Origin: Yoonia sp. R2331
GTDB taxonomy: Bacteria > Pseudomonadota > Alphaproteobacteria > Rhodobacterales > Rhodobacteraceae
Assembly: GCF_041103235.1 (NCBI RefSeq)
Contig: NZ_JBGCUN010000001.1
Coordinates: forward strand, 124,001 to 188,000
Direction: 5' to 3'
DNA: 64,000 nt
A program made the translations under genes and the position numbers. The notes below the pieces were generated by a model that saw only the letters and a program-made list of their open reading frames with translations, made no database searches and had not been told where the DNA came from. Shown here in pieces: positions 7,979-16,727 of this stretch (its first letter is position 1; every line of letters begins with the position of its first letter).

Positions 7979-8332
7979 TTATGCGTCTTCGCTGTCGTCG
8001 TCATCATCGTCGTTGTCGCGATCATGGTCGCACCCATTGTCATCGCGGTCTGCCGCGACTTTGAGAACATCGCCGGTCTCTGCTGCGATCTCAACCTCGA
8101 ACTCTTCCCCGTCGGCAGAGAGGATTTCGACCTCAAAGATTGATTGGCCGTCTTCGGTTTCCATTTCGACCTCTTGCACCTCGCCGGGGACTTCCATCAG
8201 GGCAATTTCGATCACCTCTGCTTCGGTCAGCCCGGTGGCGTCGGCCACGGATTGCGCCGAGACCATGCCGGCAAAGCCACCCGCCAGTACCAAGCCCGAA
8301 AGTGCGCCGCCTGCGATGAGTTTCGTGTTCAT
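7979..8332 (-). CDS. exported PepSY-domain protein with an aspartate-rich tail
   Basis: 117 residues: a cleavable signal peptide of about 26 residues, a single PepSY domain (about 30-95; ATGLTEAEVIEIAL and the final strand AAETGDVLKV), then a C-terminal tail of about 20 residues made mostly of Asp with one His and one Cys. PepSY domains are periplasmic and often linked to two-component systems and metal or protease control. The acidic tail could bind divalent cations. The ATG at 8332 has GGAGA 7 bases upstream. It is the first gene of the operon and is separated from the regulator by a strong stem-loop. Confidence 0.85.
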   Translation of the reverse strand: MNTKLIAGGALSGLVLAGGFAGMVSAQSVADATGLTEAEVIEIALMEVPGEVQEVEMETEDGQSIFEVEILSADGEEFEVEIAAETGDVLKVAADRDDNGCDHDRDNDDDDDDSEDA

Positions 8333-8384
8333 GTCGTTGTCTCCGTTTGTTGTGTGCAAGGCGGTGTTGCCTTGCGATGAGACA

Positions 8385-8437
8385 GAGATGGGGGTGCCAA
8401 ATTACAAGCGCCTGAGGTGTGGATTACAAATCTGTAA
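8385..8437 (-). promoter_or_regulatory. response-regulator operator and promoter, copy 1
   Basis: On the plus strand: TTACAA (8402-8407), GCGCCTGA (8408-8415) and TTACAAATCTGTAA (8424-8437), the last being an inverted repeat TTACA/TGTAA. Candidate -10 on the minus strand is CATCTC (8385-8390). It shares the layout of copy 2 at 5922-5971 and lies before the PepSY gene, so it should be the autoregulated main promoter of the operon. Confidence 0.65.
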
Positions 8438-8486
8438 GTTTCCGGAAGGTTGTCGGGGCCGATGCGCGGGGTTGGGCAAAAAACCT

Positions 8487-8527
8487 TTGACAGGGCTATG
8501 ACATCGGTGTCATGACATCGGTGTCAT
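8487..8527 (+). promoter_or_regulatory. promoter with tandem LacI-type operators
   Basis: A TTGACA -35 box (8487-8492) is followed by two perfect 14-bp head-to-tail copies of the palindrome-like TGACATCGGTGTCA (8499-8512 and 8513-8526). The arms TGACA/TGTCA are inverted repeats, the usual form of LacI-family operators. The sites lie between -35 and the start of the lacI-type gene, so binding should repress the regulator and the downstream transport operon. Confidence 0.75.
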
Positions 8528-8580
8528 TTTGGTGGATTGCGATTCTTTATTGCGATCTGCAGGCGCTGGGGGGACGGCAT

Positions 8581-9672
8581 TTGGCCACAATTTACGATGT
8601 TGCACGGGTATCCGGGGTGTCGCCCAAGACGGTGAGCCGGGTCATCAACCGCGATGCGGCGGTCAAGGCATCCACCAAGGAAGCCGTGGAAAAGGCGATT
8701 GCCGAACTGGGCTATGTGCCGTCCACCGCTGCGCGGGCGATGCGGTCAAACAAATCCGGGTTGGTGGGGCTGATCACCGGCGCGATTTCATTGCGGCAAC
8801 AGCATCAGGAAATTTCGGGCCTGCCGGATCTGTTGATCGTGCAGGGCATTCAGAAGGCGATTGAGGCCAGCGGTAAGACGCTGCTGATTGCCGACACCGG
8901 CGGGCGGCAGGAGCGGGTGCCGCAACTGATCCGCACCTTTGAGGAACACCGGGTCGAAGGGCTGATCTATGTGGCTGATTACCACCGGCAGATCACCTTG
9001 CCAGAGATTTCGCGGGACACGCGGATGATCCTTGCGAATTGTTATGACGACAAGGGCACGCCGTGTGTATTGCCTGACGACCGGCAGGGTCAGCGCCGCA
9101 TTGTCGAGGCGCTGCTGGCCAAGGGGCACCGGCGGATTGCCTATCTGTCGTTGTCGGCCAGAATGGACGCCACGGTGCTGCGGACGCTTGGGTTTGAGGA
9201 TGCGATGGCGGCGGCGGGTGTCGCGGTGGACCCCGCGCTGATGATCCCCTCTGACATTGATACCGATGACCCCGACGGAGAGGCGCAGCTGCTGTGGGAT
9301 TCCATCGAGCGGGTGCTGTCGATGCCACAGCCGCCCACGGCGATCTGCTTTGGCAATGATCGGATGGCGATGCGTGCTTATGGCATTTTGCGGTCACGGG
9401 GGCTGACCTTGCCCGACGACATCTCGATCGTGGGATATGACAATTACCGGCTGATCACAGAGACGCTGTATCCGCCGCTGACCTCGGTTGATCTGCCGTA
9501 TCACGCGATTGGTATTCGGGCCACGCAGCTGTTGCTGGGGGCCATTGACCGCAACGAGATGATGCCAACCGAGCCGGTGCTGGTCAGCGGGCAGGTGCAT
9601 CACCGCCAGTCGGTCACACAGATTGCGACACCCATTACCCAACTTTCATCCATAGGGAGGACGACAACATGA
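8581..9672 (+). CDS. LacI-family transcriptional regulator
   Basis: 363 residues: an N-terminal helix-turn-helix ATIYDVARVSGVSPKTVSRV followed by the hinge and a periplasmic-binding-protein-like sugar sensor domain (about 60-340). The start is taken as TTG at 8581, after a GGGGGG stretch; the longer ORF from 8512 would begin inside the second operator and add a non-family N-terminus. It is the first gene of the sugar ABC operon and its tandem operators lie directly upstream. Its stop codon overlaps the binding-protein ATG (ATGA). The effector is presumably the sugar transported by this operon. Confidence 0.9.
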   Translation: MATIYDVARVSGVSPKTVSRVINRDAAVKASTKEAVEKAIAELGYVPSTAARAMRSNKSGLVGLITGAISLRQQHQEISGLPDLLIVQGIQKAIEASGKTLLIADTGGRQERVPQLIRTFEEHRVEGLIYVADYHRQITLPEISRDTRMILANCYDDKGTPCVLPDDRQGQRRIVEALLAKGHRRIAYLSLSARMDATVLRTLGFEDAMAAAGVAVDPALMIPSDIDTDDPDGEAQLLWDSIERVLSMPQPPTAICFGNDRMAMRAYGILRSRGLTLPDDISIVGYDNYRLITETLYPPLTSVDLPYHAIGIRATQLLLGAIDRNEMMPTEPVLVSGQVHHRQSVTQIATPITQLSSIGRTTT

Positions 9673-10931
9673 AACTGAGAGCAACCTTGGCAGGTGCGCT
9701 GCTGGCATCCACGGGACTGGTCAGCGGGGCGGCGGCACAAACCGAGCTTTCGATGTGGTATCACGGCGCCGGTGGCGAAGTGGAAGGAGCGATCATTCGT
9801 CAGATCGTGGATGATTTTAACGCCAGTCAGGGCGACTATACTGTGACGCTCGAAAGCTTTCCGCAAGAAAGCTACAACGATTCCATCGTGGCTGCCGCAT
9901 TGGCGGGCAATCTGCCGGACATCATTGATGTGGACGGGCCCGTGATGCCGAACTGGGCATGGGCAGGCTATATGCAGCCACTCGACATTGACGAAAGCCT
10001 GATCGCGGATTTCCTGCCGGGCACCAAGGGCATGTGGGACGGGCAGCTTTATTCGATTGGTCTTTGGGATGCAGCGGTCGCCCTTTACGCGCGCCAGTCG
10101 ATGCTGGATGAGCTGGGCCTGCGCACGCCAACGCTGGACGCACCCTGGAGCGGAGAGGAGTTCATGGCGGCGCTGGATGCGGCCAAAGCCTCGGGGTCAT
10201 GTGAATATGCGCTGGATCTGGGCATGGCCTGGACGGGCGAGTGGTATCCATACGCCTTTAGCCCGTTGTTGCAGTCCTTTGGCGGCGACATCGTGGATCG
10301 GTCCACCTATCAGACCGCAGAAGGCGCGCTGAACGGCGACGCTGCGCTGGAATTCGGTGACTGGTGGCAATCGCTGTTCACCGAAGGCTATGCGCCCGGC
10401 ACCAGTCAAGACCCGGCGGATCGCGACACCGGTTTCATCGACGGCAAATACTGCTTTAGCTGGAACGGCAACTGGGCTGCGGTCGCCACGCTGGACGCAG
10501 GTGTGGACGACGTGGTGTTCCTGCCCGCGCCTGATTTCGGTGCCGGCAACACGATTGGCGCAGCATCCTGGCAGTTTGGTGTCGCGGCCTCGTCCGAGGC
10601 ACCTGAAGGGGCCAATGCGTTCATCGAGTTTGCCTTGCAGGACAAGTATCTGGCGGCCTTTACCGATGGCATCGGCCTGATCCCATCGACGCCAACAGCC
10701 GCAGAGATGACCGAGACCTACAAGGAAGGTGGCCCGCTGAACGTCTTCTTTGAACTGAGCAATCAGCAGGCTTTGGTGCGGCCCGTCTCGCCCGGTTATG
10801 TGGTCGCGGCCAAGGTGTTTGAAAAGGCGCTGGCCGACATCGCCAATGGCGCTGACGTGGCTGATACGCTGGATGCAGCCGTTGACGAGATCAACACCGA
10901 CATCGAGCGCAACGGCGGCTACGGGCACTGA
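9669..10931 (+). CDS. carbohydrate ABC transporter substrate-binding protein
   Basis: A 420-residue family 1 extracellular solute-binding protein with a signal peptide ending near AAA (residue 24) and the typical two-lobe pattern starting ELSMWYHG. It captures a sugar in the periplasm for the two permeases that follow. AGGAGG lies before the ATG, inside the 3' end of the regulator gene. A stem-loop at 10947-10966 separates it from the permease genes, as is common when the binding protein is needed in excess. The substrate is not deducible from sequence alone; the adjoining glycosidase-like gene suggests an oligosaccharide. Confidence 0.9.
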   Translation: MKLRATLAGALLASTGLVSGAAAQTELSMWYHGAGGEVEGAIIRQIVDDFNASQGDYTVTLESFPQESYNDSIVAAALAGNLPDIIDVDGPVMPNWAWAGYMQPLDIDESLIADFLPGTKGMWDGQLYSIGLWDAAVALYARQSMLDELGLRTPTLDAPWSGEEFMAALDAAKASGSCEYALDLGMAWTGEWYPYAFSPLLQSFGGDIVDRSTYQTAEGALNGDAALEFGDWWQSLFTEGYAPGTSQDPADRDTGFIDGKYCFSWNGNWAAVATLDAGVDDVVFLPAPDFGAGNTIGAASWQFGVAASSEAPEGANAFIEFALQDKYLAAFTDGIGLIPSTPTAAEMTETYKEGGPLNVFFELSNQQALVRPVSPGYVVAAKVFEKALADIANGADVADTLDAAVDEINTDIERNGGYGH

Positions 10932-10946
10932 TCCTCCCGCGTGTGG

Positions 10947-10966
10947 GGGCGGCGCATCTGCCGCCC
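10947..10966 (+). promoter_or_regulatory. stem-loop between binding-protein and permease genes
   Basis: Perfect 7-bp stem GGGCGGC/GCCGCCC with a 6-base loop, 16 bases after the binding-protein stop codon. It likely reduces read-through or protects the upstream mRNA. Confidence 0.5.
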
Positions 10967-10995
10967 TTGCACCCCTTTCGTGAAGGAGCAAGACA

Positions 10996-12063
10996 ATGGC
11001 ATCCAAGCTGACCACATCAAATCGCGCGGGCTGGGCCTTTGCGCTGCCGGGCTTTGGCCTTTTGGCGTTGTTCATCGTGGTGCCCTTCTTTTTCGCCTTC
11101 TATCTGTCGCTGACCAATCAGCGGCTGATCTCGCCCAATCCGACGGAGTTCGTGGGGCTGGACAACTATCGCAACCTGCTAAGCATTTCGGTGCTGACGA
11201 TTGAGCCCGAGCGGGACGACAATGGCGCGGTGATCCGCGATGCAGAGGGCAATGCGGAATACCCCCGCGTGCGAACCTTTACCCGCAACAACCCGGACTA
11301 TCCGCAATATGCGGGCATGCGCGAGTGGTTCCGCTGGCACAGCGGCGATGACGCAAAGGTGGTGGTCGCCACCGATGTGGTGTTCTGGAAGTCGCTGCGC
11401 AACACTTTCATGTTCGTGCTGGTCGTCGCCCCCGTGCAGGGCGCGTTGGCGTTGGGGCTGGCGCTGCTGATCAACCAGCGCCTGCGCGGGATCAACATTT
11501 ACCGCGCGATCTATTTCATGCCTGTCGTGGTTTCGATCGTCGTTGTCTCGCTCTTGTGGCGGTTCCTTTACGCCGAAGAGGGGCTGTTAAATTCGGTGCT
11601 GGGGGCGTTGAGTTTCGGGCTGTTTGACGGGCCTGACTGGCTGGGCAGCGAGGACACGGCGCTGGGTGCCATCAAGGCGATGTCAATCTGGCAGGCGGTC
11701 GGGTTTCACATGGTGATCTGGCTGTCGGGGCTGCAAACCATCAGCCCGACCCTGTACGAGGCGTCATCCATCGAAGGCGCCAGCAAATGGCAGACCTTCC
11801 GCTATGTCACTTGGCCGGGACTGCGCAACACAGCCGTTCTGGTACTGATCGTGATCACCATGCAGGCCTTTGCCCTGTTTGCGCAGATCGACGTGATGAC
11901 CAATGGCGGTCCGCTCGACAGCACCACAACGGTGGTCTTTCAGGCGGTCGAACGGGGCTATGGCAAGCAAGACATCTCGGGCGGGTCGGCCATTTCGGTG
12001 ATCCTGTTCTTGATCGTGCTGACCATCAGCCTGATCCAACGCTATCTGACGCGGGAGAGATAA
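10996..12063 (+). CDS. carbohydrate ABC transporter permease (MalF-like)
   Basis: A 355-residue inner-membrane permease. It has an N-terminal transmembrane helix, a hydrophilic periplasmic insert of about 70 residues (about 58-130), then five more helices. The EAA loop that contacts the ATPase is visible as EASSIEGASKWQTFRYVTWP near residue 255. It pairs with the second permease 3 bases downstream. The insert is longer than in minimal MalF-type permeases. Confidence 0.92.
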   Translation: MASKLTTSNRAGWAFALPGFGLLALFIVVPFFFAFYLSLTNQRLISPNPTEFVGLDNYRNLLSISVLTIEPERDDNGAVIRDAEGNAEYPRVRTFTRNNPDYPQYAGMREWFRWHSGDDAKVVVATDVVFWKSLRNTFMFVLVVAPVQGALALGLALLINQRLRGINIYRAIYFMPVVVSIVVVSLLWRFLYAEEGLLNSVLGALSFGLFDGPDWLGSEDTALGAIKAMSIWQAVGFHMVIWLSGLQTISPTLYEASSIEGASKWQTFRYVTWPGLRNTAVLVLIVITMQAFALFAQIDVMTNGGPLDSTTTVVFQAVERGYGKQDISGGSAISVILFLIVLTISLIQRYLTRER

Positions 12064-12066
12064 AGC

Positions 12067-12945
12067 ATGGCGACTGTCACATCCGACAACCATGGGCTGC
12101 GCCTGATCATGCGCTATGTCGTGCTGACCCTGATCGCGCTGATTTTCATCATGCCGCTGGTCTTTATGGTGATGTCGAGCCTGAAGCCCGATCTGCAATT
12201 GCTACGCGACACATCCAGCATGCGGGCATTTCTGCCGGTGGGCGATGTCAGCTTTGACAATTACACCGCCGCCTTTAACCGCGCGCCGGTGGCGACATTT
12301 ATCTTTAACTCTGTCTTTGTGACGGGGCTGACAGTCTTGCTGTCGCTGCTGTTTTGTTCGCTGGCGGCGTTTTCCTTTGTCTTCCTGAGCTGGACCGGGC
12401 GCAATGTGCTGTTGTCGATTGTGCTGGCGACGCTGATTGTCCCGTTCGAGACCATCGCCATCCCGCTGCTGTTGCTGGTCAGTCAGATGCCGTGGATCGG
12501 GTTTGGCGGGTTCGAAACCGGGTGGCTGAACACCTATCGCGTGCAGATCATCCCGTGGATTGCCGACGGTCTGACGATTTTCCTGTTCGTGCAGTTCTTC
12601 AAGGATCTGCCGCGCGACTTGATCGAGGCGAGCCGGGTGGAAGGGGCCACGTGGTTCCAGATTTACCGCCGCGTGGTCATGCCGTTGGCGGGACCGGTGA
12701 TTGCCACCGCCGCGATCCTGAAGTTTCTGGTGATGTATAACCAGTACCTGTGGCCGCTGATCGTGGTGCAGCAAGAAACCTATCGCCCGGTCATGGTCGG
12801 CCTTGGCTATTTTTTCCAACTGAACCCCGCCTGGGGCGAGATCATGGCCTATCTGACGGTGATCACCGTGCCGGTGCTGGGCTTTTATCTGGTTCTGCAG
12901 CGCGCCTTTATCGCGTCGATTGCATCAACCGGCGTGAAGGGCTGA
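12067..12945 (+). CDS. carbohydrate ABC transporter permease (MalG-like)
   Basis: A 292-residue permease with six predicted helices and the EAA motif EASRVEGATWFQIYRRVVMP near residue 197. It forms the membrane pore with the preceding permease. The gene is 3 bases from the permease upstream and 3 bases from the glycosidase-like gene downstream, so the whole set is one transcription unit. Confidence 0.92.
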   Translation: MATVTSDNHGLRLIMRYVVLTLIALIFIMPLVFMVMSSLKPDLQLLRDTSSMRAFLPVGDVSFDNYTAAFNRAPVATFIFNSVFVTGLTVLLSLLFCSLAAFSFVFLSWTGRNVLLSIVLATLIVPFETIAIPLLLLVSQMPWIGFGGFETGWLNTYRVQIIPWIADGLTIFLFVQFFKDLPRDLIEASRVEGATWFQIYRRVVMPLAGPVIATAAILKFLVMYNQYLWPLIVVQQETYRPVMVGLGYFFQLNPAWGEIMAYLTVITVPVLGFYLVLQRAFIASIASTGVKG

Positions 12946-12948
12946 CCG

Positions 12949-13935
12949 ATGGTGCTTGCGCTGAAAGATCACTTTGTCTGGGACAGCTGGTATGTGCATG
13001 ACGGCACGCGGTGGCACGGCTATTTCCTGAAAGCGCCGCAGTCCATTGGTGACCCCGAGTTGCGGCATTTCAACGTCAGCTACGGCCATGCGGTCAGCGA
13101 TGATCTGACCACGTGGACACATCTGGGCACCTGTTTTGAGCCCAGCACCGGGGATGGGTGGGACAATTACACCGTCTGGACCGGGTCGGTGGTGCGCGGG
13201 GATGATGACCTTTGGCATCTCTACTACACCGGCACCCACAAGGATGAGTTTGGCCTGCCGCAGCGTATTGGACACGCCACATCGACGGATTTGCACGATT
13301 GGCAGCGGGTTGGCGATGGCTTTGCCCTTGATCTGACCGGGCCGCATGCGCCGCTTTATGACGCGGATTTCGCAGACAGCATCTGGCACGACCGGGCGAT
13401 GCGCGACCCTTGGGTGATGCGCGATCCGGACGGGGACGGCTGGCTGATGTATTTCACCGCGCGGGTCGCGGGCGAAGCAGAGGCGAACAACGGCGGCTGC
13501 ATCGGTTTTGCCACCTCGTCCGACGGTTATGTCTGGACCTTGCAGCCGCCGGTATTTGCGGGCGGCTTCGGCCAGCTTGAGGTGCCGCAGGTGTTTGAGG
13601 TGCAGGGGCGCTGGTATTGCCTGTTCTGCACCTCGGCGGATCACTTTTCAGCCCATGAGGCGACACAGCGGCCACGGGTCACCGGCAGCCATTACCTGAT
13701 CGGGGACAGCCCGCGCGGGCCTTGGCGGATCGCACCGGGCTTTCTGGATGGGGACATGCCCTGCCGACGCTATGCGTCGCGGATCTTGGACACCGACACG
13801 GGCCTTGTGATCCTTGGCTTTGCCGACCGGCCCGGCGGCGCTGAATTCGTGGGCCAGATCACCGACCCCGACCCGGTGCATGTGACCGAAGACGGGCATC
13901 TTGAAATCAAATCACACGTAAAAGCGGCGGAGTAA
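12949..13935 (+). CDS. glycoside hydrolase-like five-bladed beta-propeller (GH32/GH68/GH43-type)
   Basis: 328 residues without signal peptide, so it should act in the cytoplasm on the imported sugar. Repeated blade motifs (GHAVSDDLTTWTHLG, GHATSTDLHDW, GFATSSDGYVW) are those of beta-propeller glycosidases. Candidate catalytic residues are Asp12 in VWDSW, the Asp of RDPWV (about residue 150) and the Glu of LEVPQVF (about 209), an arrangement like the nucleophile, RDP and acid/base of clan GH-J enzymes. The likely role is hydrolysis of a fructoside or related oligosaccharide, but the exact family is uncertain. It sits between the permeases and the ATPase genes. Confidence 0.65.
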   Translation: MVLALKDHFVWDSWYVHDGTRWHGYFLKAPQSIGDPELRHFNVSYGHAVSDDLTTWTHLGTCFEPSTGDGWDNYTVWTGSVVRGDDDLWHLYYTGTHKDEFGLPQRIGHATSTDLHDWQRVGDGFALDLTGPHAPLYDADFADSIWHDRAMRDPWVMRDPDGDGWLMYFTARVAGEAEANNGGCIGFATSSDGYVWTLQPPVFAGGFGQLEVPQVFEVQGRWYCLFCTSADHFSAHEATQRPRVTGSHYLIGDSPRGPWRIAPGFLDGDMPCRRYASRILDTDTGLVILGFADRPGGAEFVGQITDPDPVHVTEDGHLEIKSHVKAAE

Positions 13936-13938
13936 ATC

Positions 13939-15009
13939 ATGGCCAATGTCAAACTGCGCGATATTCGCAAGAGCTATGGCAAGGTCGAGGTCATCAAGGG
14001 CGTTGATATCGACATTGAAGACGGCGAGTTTGTTGTGTTCGTCGGCCCCTCGGGCTGCGGCAAATCCACATTGTTGCGGATGATCGCGGGGCTGGAGGAT
14101 ATCACCGGCGGCACGCTGGAAATCGACGGAACGCGGGTCAACGATCTTGAGCCGTCCAAGCGCGGGATTGCGATGGTGTTTCAGTCCTATGCGATTTTCC
14201 CGCATATGACGGTGCGCGAGAACGTGGCCTTTGGTCTGACGATCAACAAGGCGGGCAAGGCCGAGAAAGAGCAAAAGGTGGCAGAGGCCGCGCGGATTTT
14301 GCAGATGGAACATCTGCTGGACCGGCGTCCGTCAGAGCTGTCGGGGGGGCAGCGGCAGCGGGTTGCGATTGGCCGCGCGATTGTGCGTGATCCCAAGGTG
14401 TTCCTGTTTGATGAGCCGCTGTCCAACCTGGATGCCGCGCTGCGCATGGATATGCGGATGGAGATTGGCAAGCTGCATCAGGATCTGGGTGCCTCGATGA
14501 TCTATGTGACCCACGATCAGGTCGAGGCGATGACACTGGCCGACAAGATCGTGGTGCTAAAGGATGGCAAGGTGATGCAGGTGGGTGCCCCGATGGAGCT
14601 GTACCACGAACCGGCGAACCTGTTTGTGGCAGGCTTTCTGGGTGCGCCGTCGATGAACTTTCTCAATGTCACGGTCGAGGCGGTGGGCGAGGCCACGGCG
14701 ACGGTCAGCAACGCGTCGCTGGACCGGATCGAGGTGCCGCACAAGGGCCGTGCCCTGACCGTGGGGCAGACTGCCACGCTGGGCGTCCGGCCGCAGTATC
14801 TGCACCCCGTCGCAGAGGGCAGCGGCAAGTTGCACGGCAAGGTCATGCTGACCGAGCGTCTGGGCAGCGAGACGGTGATTGACGTGGCACTGGATGATGG
14901 CAGCAAGATCATCGCCGCCCTGTCCGAGGACAGCATTCAGGCCCCCGGCACGGTTGCCAATTTCGACTTTGACCCCAATCAGGCGCATCTGTTTCCAGAG
15001 ACGCGATGA
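13939..15009 (+). CDS. sugar ABC transporter ATP-binding protein (UgpC/MalK type)
   Basis: 356 residues: Walker A GPSGCGKST (36-44), Q-loop FQSYAIFPHM, signature LSGGQRQRVAIGRA, Walker B VFLFDEPLSNLD and switch His in THDQ, followed by the TOBE/MalK-type C-terminal regulatory domain. It powers the transporter formed by the two upstream permeases. ATGA overlap with the following dehydrogenase gene. Confidence 0.94.
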   Translation: MANVKLRDIRKSYGKVEVIKGVDIDIEDGEFVVFVGPSGCGKSTLLRMIAGLEDITGGTLEIDGTRVNDLEPSKRGIAMVFQSYAIFPHMTVRENVAFGLTINKAGKAEKEQKVAEAARILQMEHLLDRRPSELSGGQRQRVAIGRAIVRDPKVFLFDEPLSNLDAALRMDMRMEIGKLHQDLGASMIYVTHDQVEAMTLADKIVVLKDGKVMQVGAPMELYHEPANLFVAGFLGAPSMNFLNVTVEAVGEATATVSNASLDRIEVPHKGRALTVGQTATLGVRPQYLHPVAEGSGKLHGKVMLTERLGSETVIDVALDDGSKIIAALSEDSIQAPGTVANFDFDPNQAHLFPETR

Positions 15010-16058
15010 CCAGACCTGTTGTGATCCTTGACCCCGGTTGGCGGCAGATGGACGAGCTGTTCGCGCCCAAGACCCTGCGCGCGATCTGCGACCAGTTTGA
15101 GGTGGTCTGGGGTAAGGATGGGGCGATCCCGCCCGATGTGCTGGACGTGGCATTGCAGGATGCAGAGGTGCTGATCGCGGCGATGCCGCAAGTTGATGAA
15201 GCTGTGCTGGCGCGCGCGCCCAAACTGCGCATGATCATCGAGGTTTCGGGGTCCTTTCCCGGCACGATCGACTATGCTGCCTGCTTTGCGCGCGGCGTCG
15301 AAGTTCTGAGCTGTGCGCCCGGTTTCCGGCAGTCGGTGGCAGAGATGGGGCTGGCGATGGCGCTGGCGGGCGCGCGCGGGCTGGTGACGGAACACGAAGC
15401 GTTTCGTGCGGGCCGGGAACGCTGGCTGGCCGACAACCCAGAGACGGATTTCACCCTGTTTGGGGCGACGATCGGCTTTATCGGGTTTGGGCAGATCGCA
15501 CAGGAAATGGGGCGGCTGCTGGCACCGTTCCGGCCCAAACTGCTGGCCTATGATCCGTGGTTGCCAGAGGCGGTGGCGGAAGCGCATCACGTCACGTTGC
15601 TGCCGCTGGATGAAGTGCTGACCGCGTCACGCTGCCTGTTTGTCACGGCCATTCCCACGTCCGAGAATTACCACCTGCTGAACGCGGCACGGCTGGCACT
15701 GGTGCCCGATAACGCGCTGCTGGTCTTGCTGAGCCGGGCGCATCTGGTGGATTTCGATGCGCTGGGCGCGGTGCTGGATCAGGGCCGGTTGCGGGCCTGC
15801 ATTGATGTCTTTCCCACCGAACCAGTGGACGCGGATGCGCCCCTGAGGCAGAGCCCCGGTGCGATCCTGTCGCCGCACCGTGCCGCCGCCGTCAAGGGCG
15901 GGCGGCAGTTGATCGGGGATATGATCCTGTCGGACCTACAGGCCAGCGCGGCGGGACGCGATGACCGGCAGTTGGCGCGCGCCAATGCCGCCACGATTGC
16001 AGCACTTGCCGGTGTCGGTGACGCCGAAAAGGTCGCCATGATCGCAGGCCAGCGCTAA
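15006..16058 (+). CDS. D-2-hydroxyacid dehydrogenase family protein
   Basis: A 350-residue NAD(P)-dependent dehydrogenase. The nucleotide-binding motif is GFIGFGQIA (near 157), and the catalytic Arg, Glu and His appear in LLSRAHLVD, VFPTEP and LSPHRAA. The family reduces 2-ketoacids or oxidises D-2-hydroxyacids. Its ATGA overlap with the ATPase gene makes it the last gene of the sugar operon, where it may act on a hydroxyacid derived from sugar breakdown. It ends 4 bases from the convergent transglycosylase gene. Specificity is not predictable. Confidence 0.85.
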   Translation: MTRPVVILDPGWRQMDELFAPKTLRAICDQFEVVWGKDGAIPPDVLDVALQDAEVLIAAMPQVDEAVLARAPKLRMIIEVSGSFPGTIDYAACFARGVEVLSCAPGFRQSVAEMGLAMALAGARGLVTEHEAFRAGRERWLADNPETDFTLFGATIGFIGFGQIAQEMGRLLAPFRPKLLAYDPWLPEAVAEAHHVTLLPLDEVLTASRCLFVTAIPTSENYHLLNAARLALVPDNALLVLLSRAHLVDFDALGAVLDQGRLRACIDVFPTEPVDADAPLRQSPGAILSPHRAAAVKGGRQLIGDMILSDLQASAAGRDDRQLARANAATIAALAGVGDAEKVAMIAGQR

Positions 16059-16062
16059 GACA

Positions 16063-16647
16063 TCACCGCTTGCCGCAGGCGCGCAACTGCTGGTCATAGA
16101 GCACGGCGCGGCTTTCAACCTCTCCGGCGATGCGAATGAGCCAGCTTTTGGATTTCCATGTGCCGCGCCGATACCCGGTGCGACCATCGTGATAGGCCAG
16201 ATACTGGTTGCGGATGTCATGGATCGGGATGCCGTTTTCGGCGACGGTCTGCACCATGTACCAGCCCATAAAGTCGGTGGCATCGTTGATATTGTCCCGC
16301 TTCGCGCCGCGGTCGCCGGTTTCGGCCTTGTATTCGGCCCATGTGCCATCAAGCGCCTGTGAGTACCCCACCGCAGAGGATTGCCGCCCCAGCGGGATCA
16401 CACCCAGCGCAAAGCGGTGCGGCGGGCGGTTGTTGGAGATGAATTTGCTTTCCTGATAGATCATCGCCATCAGGCCGGGCACAGGCACGCCGTACTTGCG
16501 TTCTACCCGTTTGAAGGCGCGCAGATATTCGGGCCGTTCGCTCACAATAGAGCAGGCGTTATCGAGGTTGCGGGGCGCAGACCCATAGCCACCGGAACAT
16601 GAGCCCAGAAGCACCAAAAGGATCATTGCGCGAAAGAAACTGCTCAT
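16063..16647 (-). CDS. lytic transglycosylase SLT-domain lipoprotein
   Basis: 194 residues with a lipoprotein signal (lipobox LGSC, Cys17) and an SLT-type lysozyme-like domain. The presumed catalytic Glu is in MIYQESKFI (about residue 67), followed by AVGYSQALDGTW, the family motif. Lytic transglycosylases cut peptidoglycan glycan strands to form anhydromuropeptides. The domain is near minimal size. The upstream region 16648-16727 is AT-rich and probably carries its promoter. Confidence 0.85.
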   Translation of the reverse strand: MSSFFRAMILLVLLGSCSGGYGSAPRNLDNACSIVSERPEYLRAFKRVERKYGVPVPGLMAMIYQESKFISNNRPPHRFALGVIPLGRQSSAVGYSQALDGTWAEYKAETGDRGAKRDNINDATDFMGWYMVQTVAENGIPIHDIRNQYLAYHDGRTGYRRGTWKSKSWLIRIAGEVESRAVLYDQQLRACGKR

Positions 16648-16727
16648 CTGCCTCTCGCTTATCTTTATATTTATTGCGGGGACTATAGCGCGAATTACAG
16701 CCCCTGTGAACGGTCAAAGGGCCTGCG

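Noticed and set aside
8512-8580. 23-codon N-terminal extension of the LacI-type regulator
   Set aside because: It would start inside the second operator, and the helix-turn-helix begins right after the TTG at 8581.
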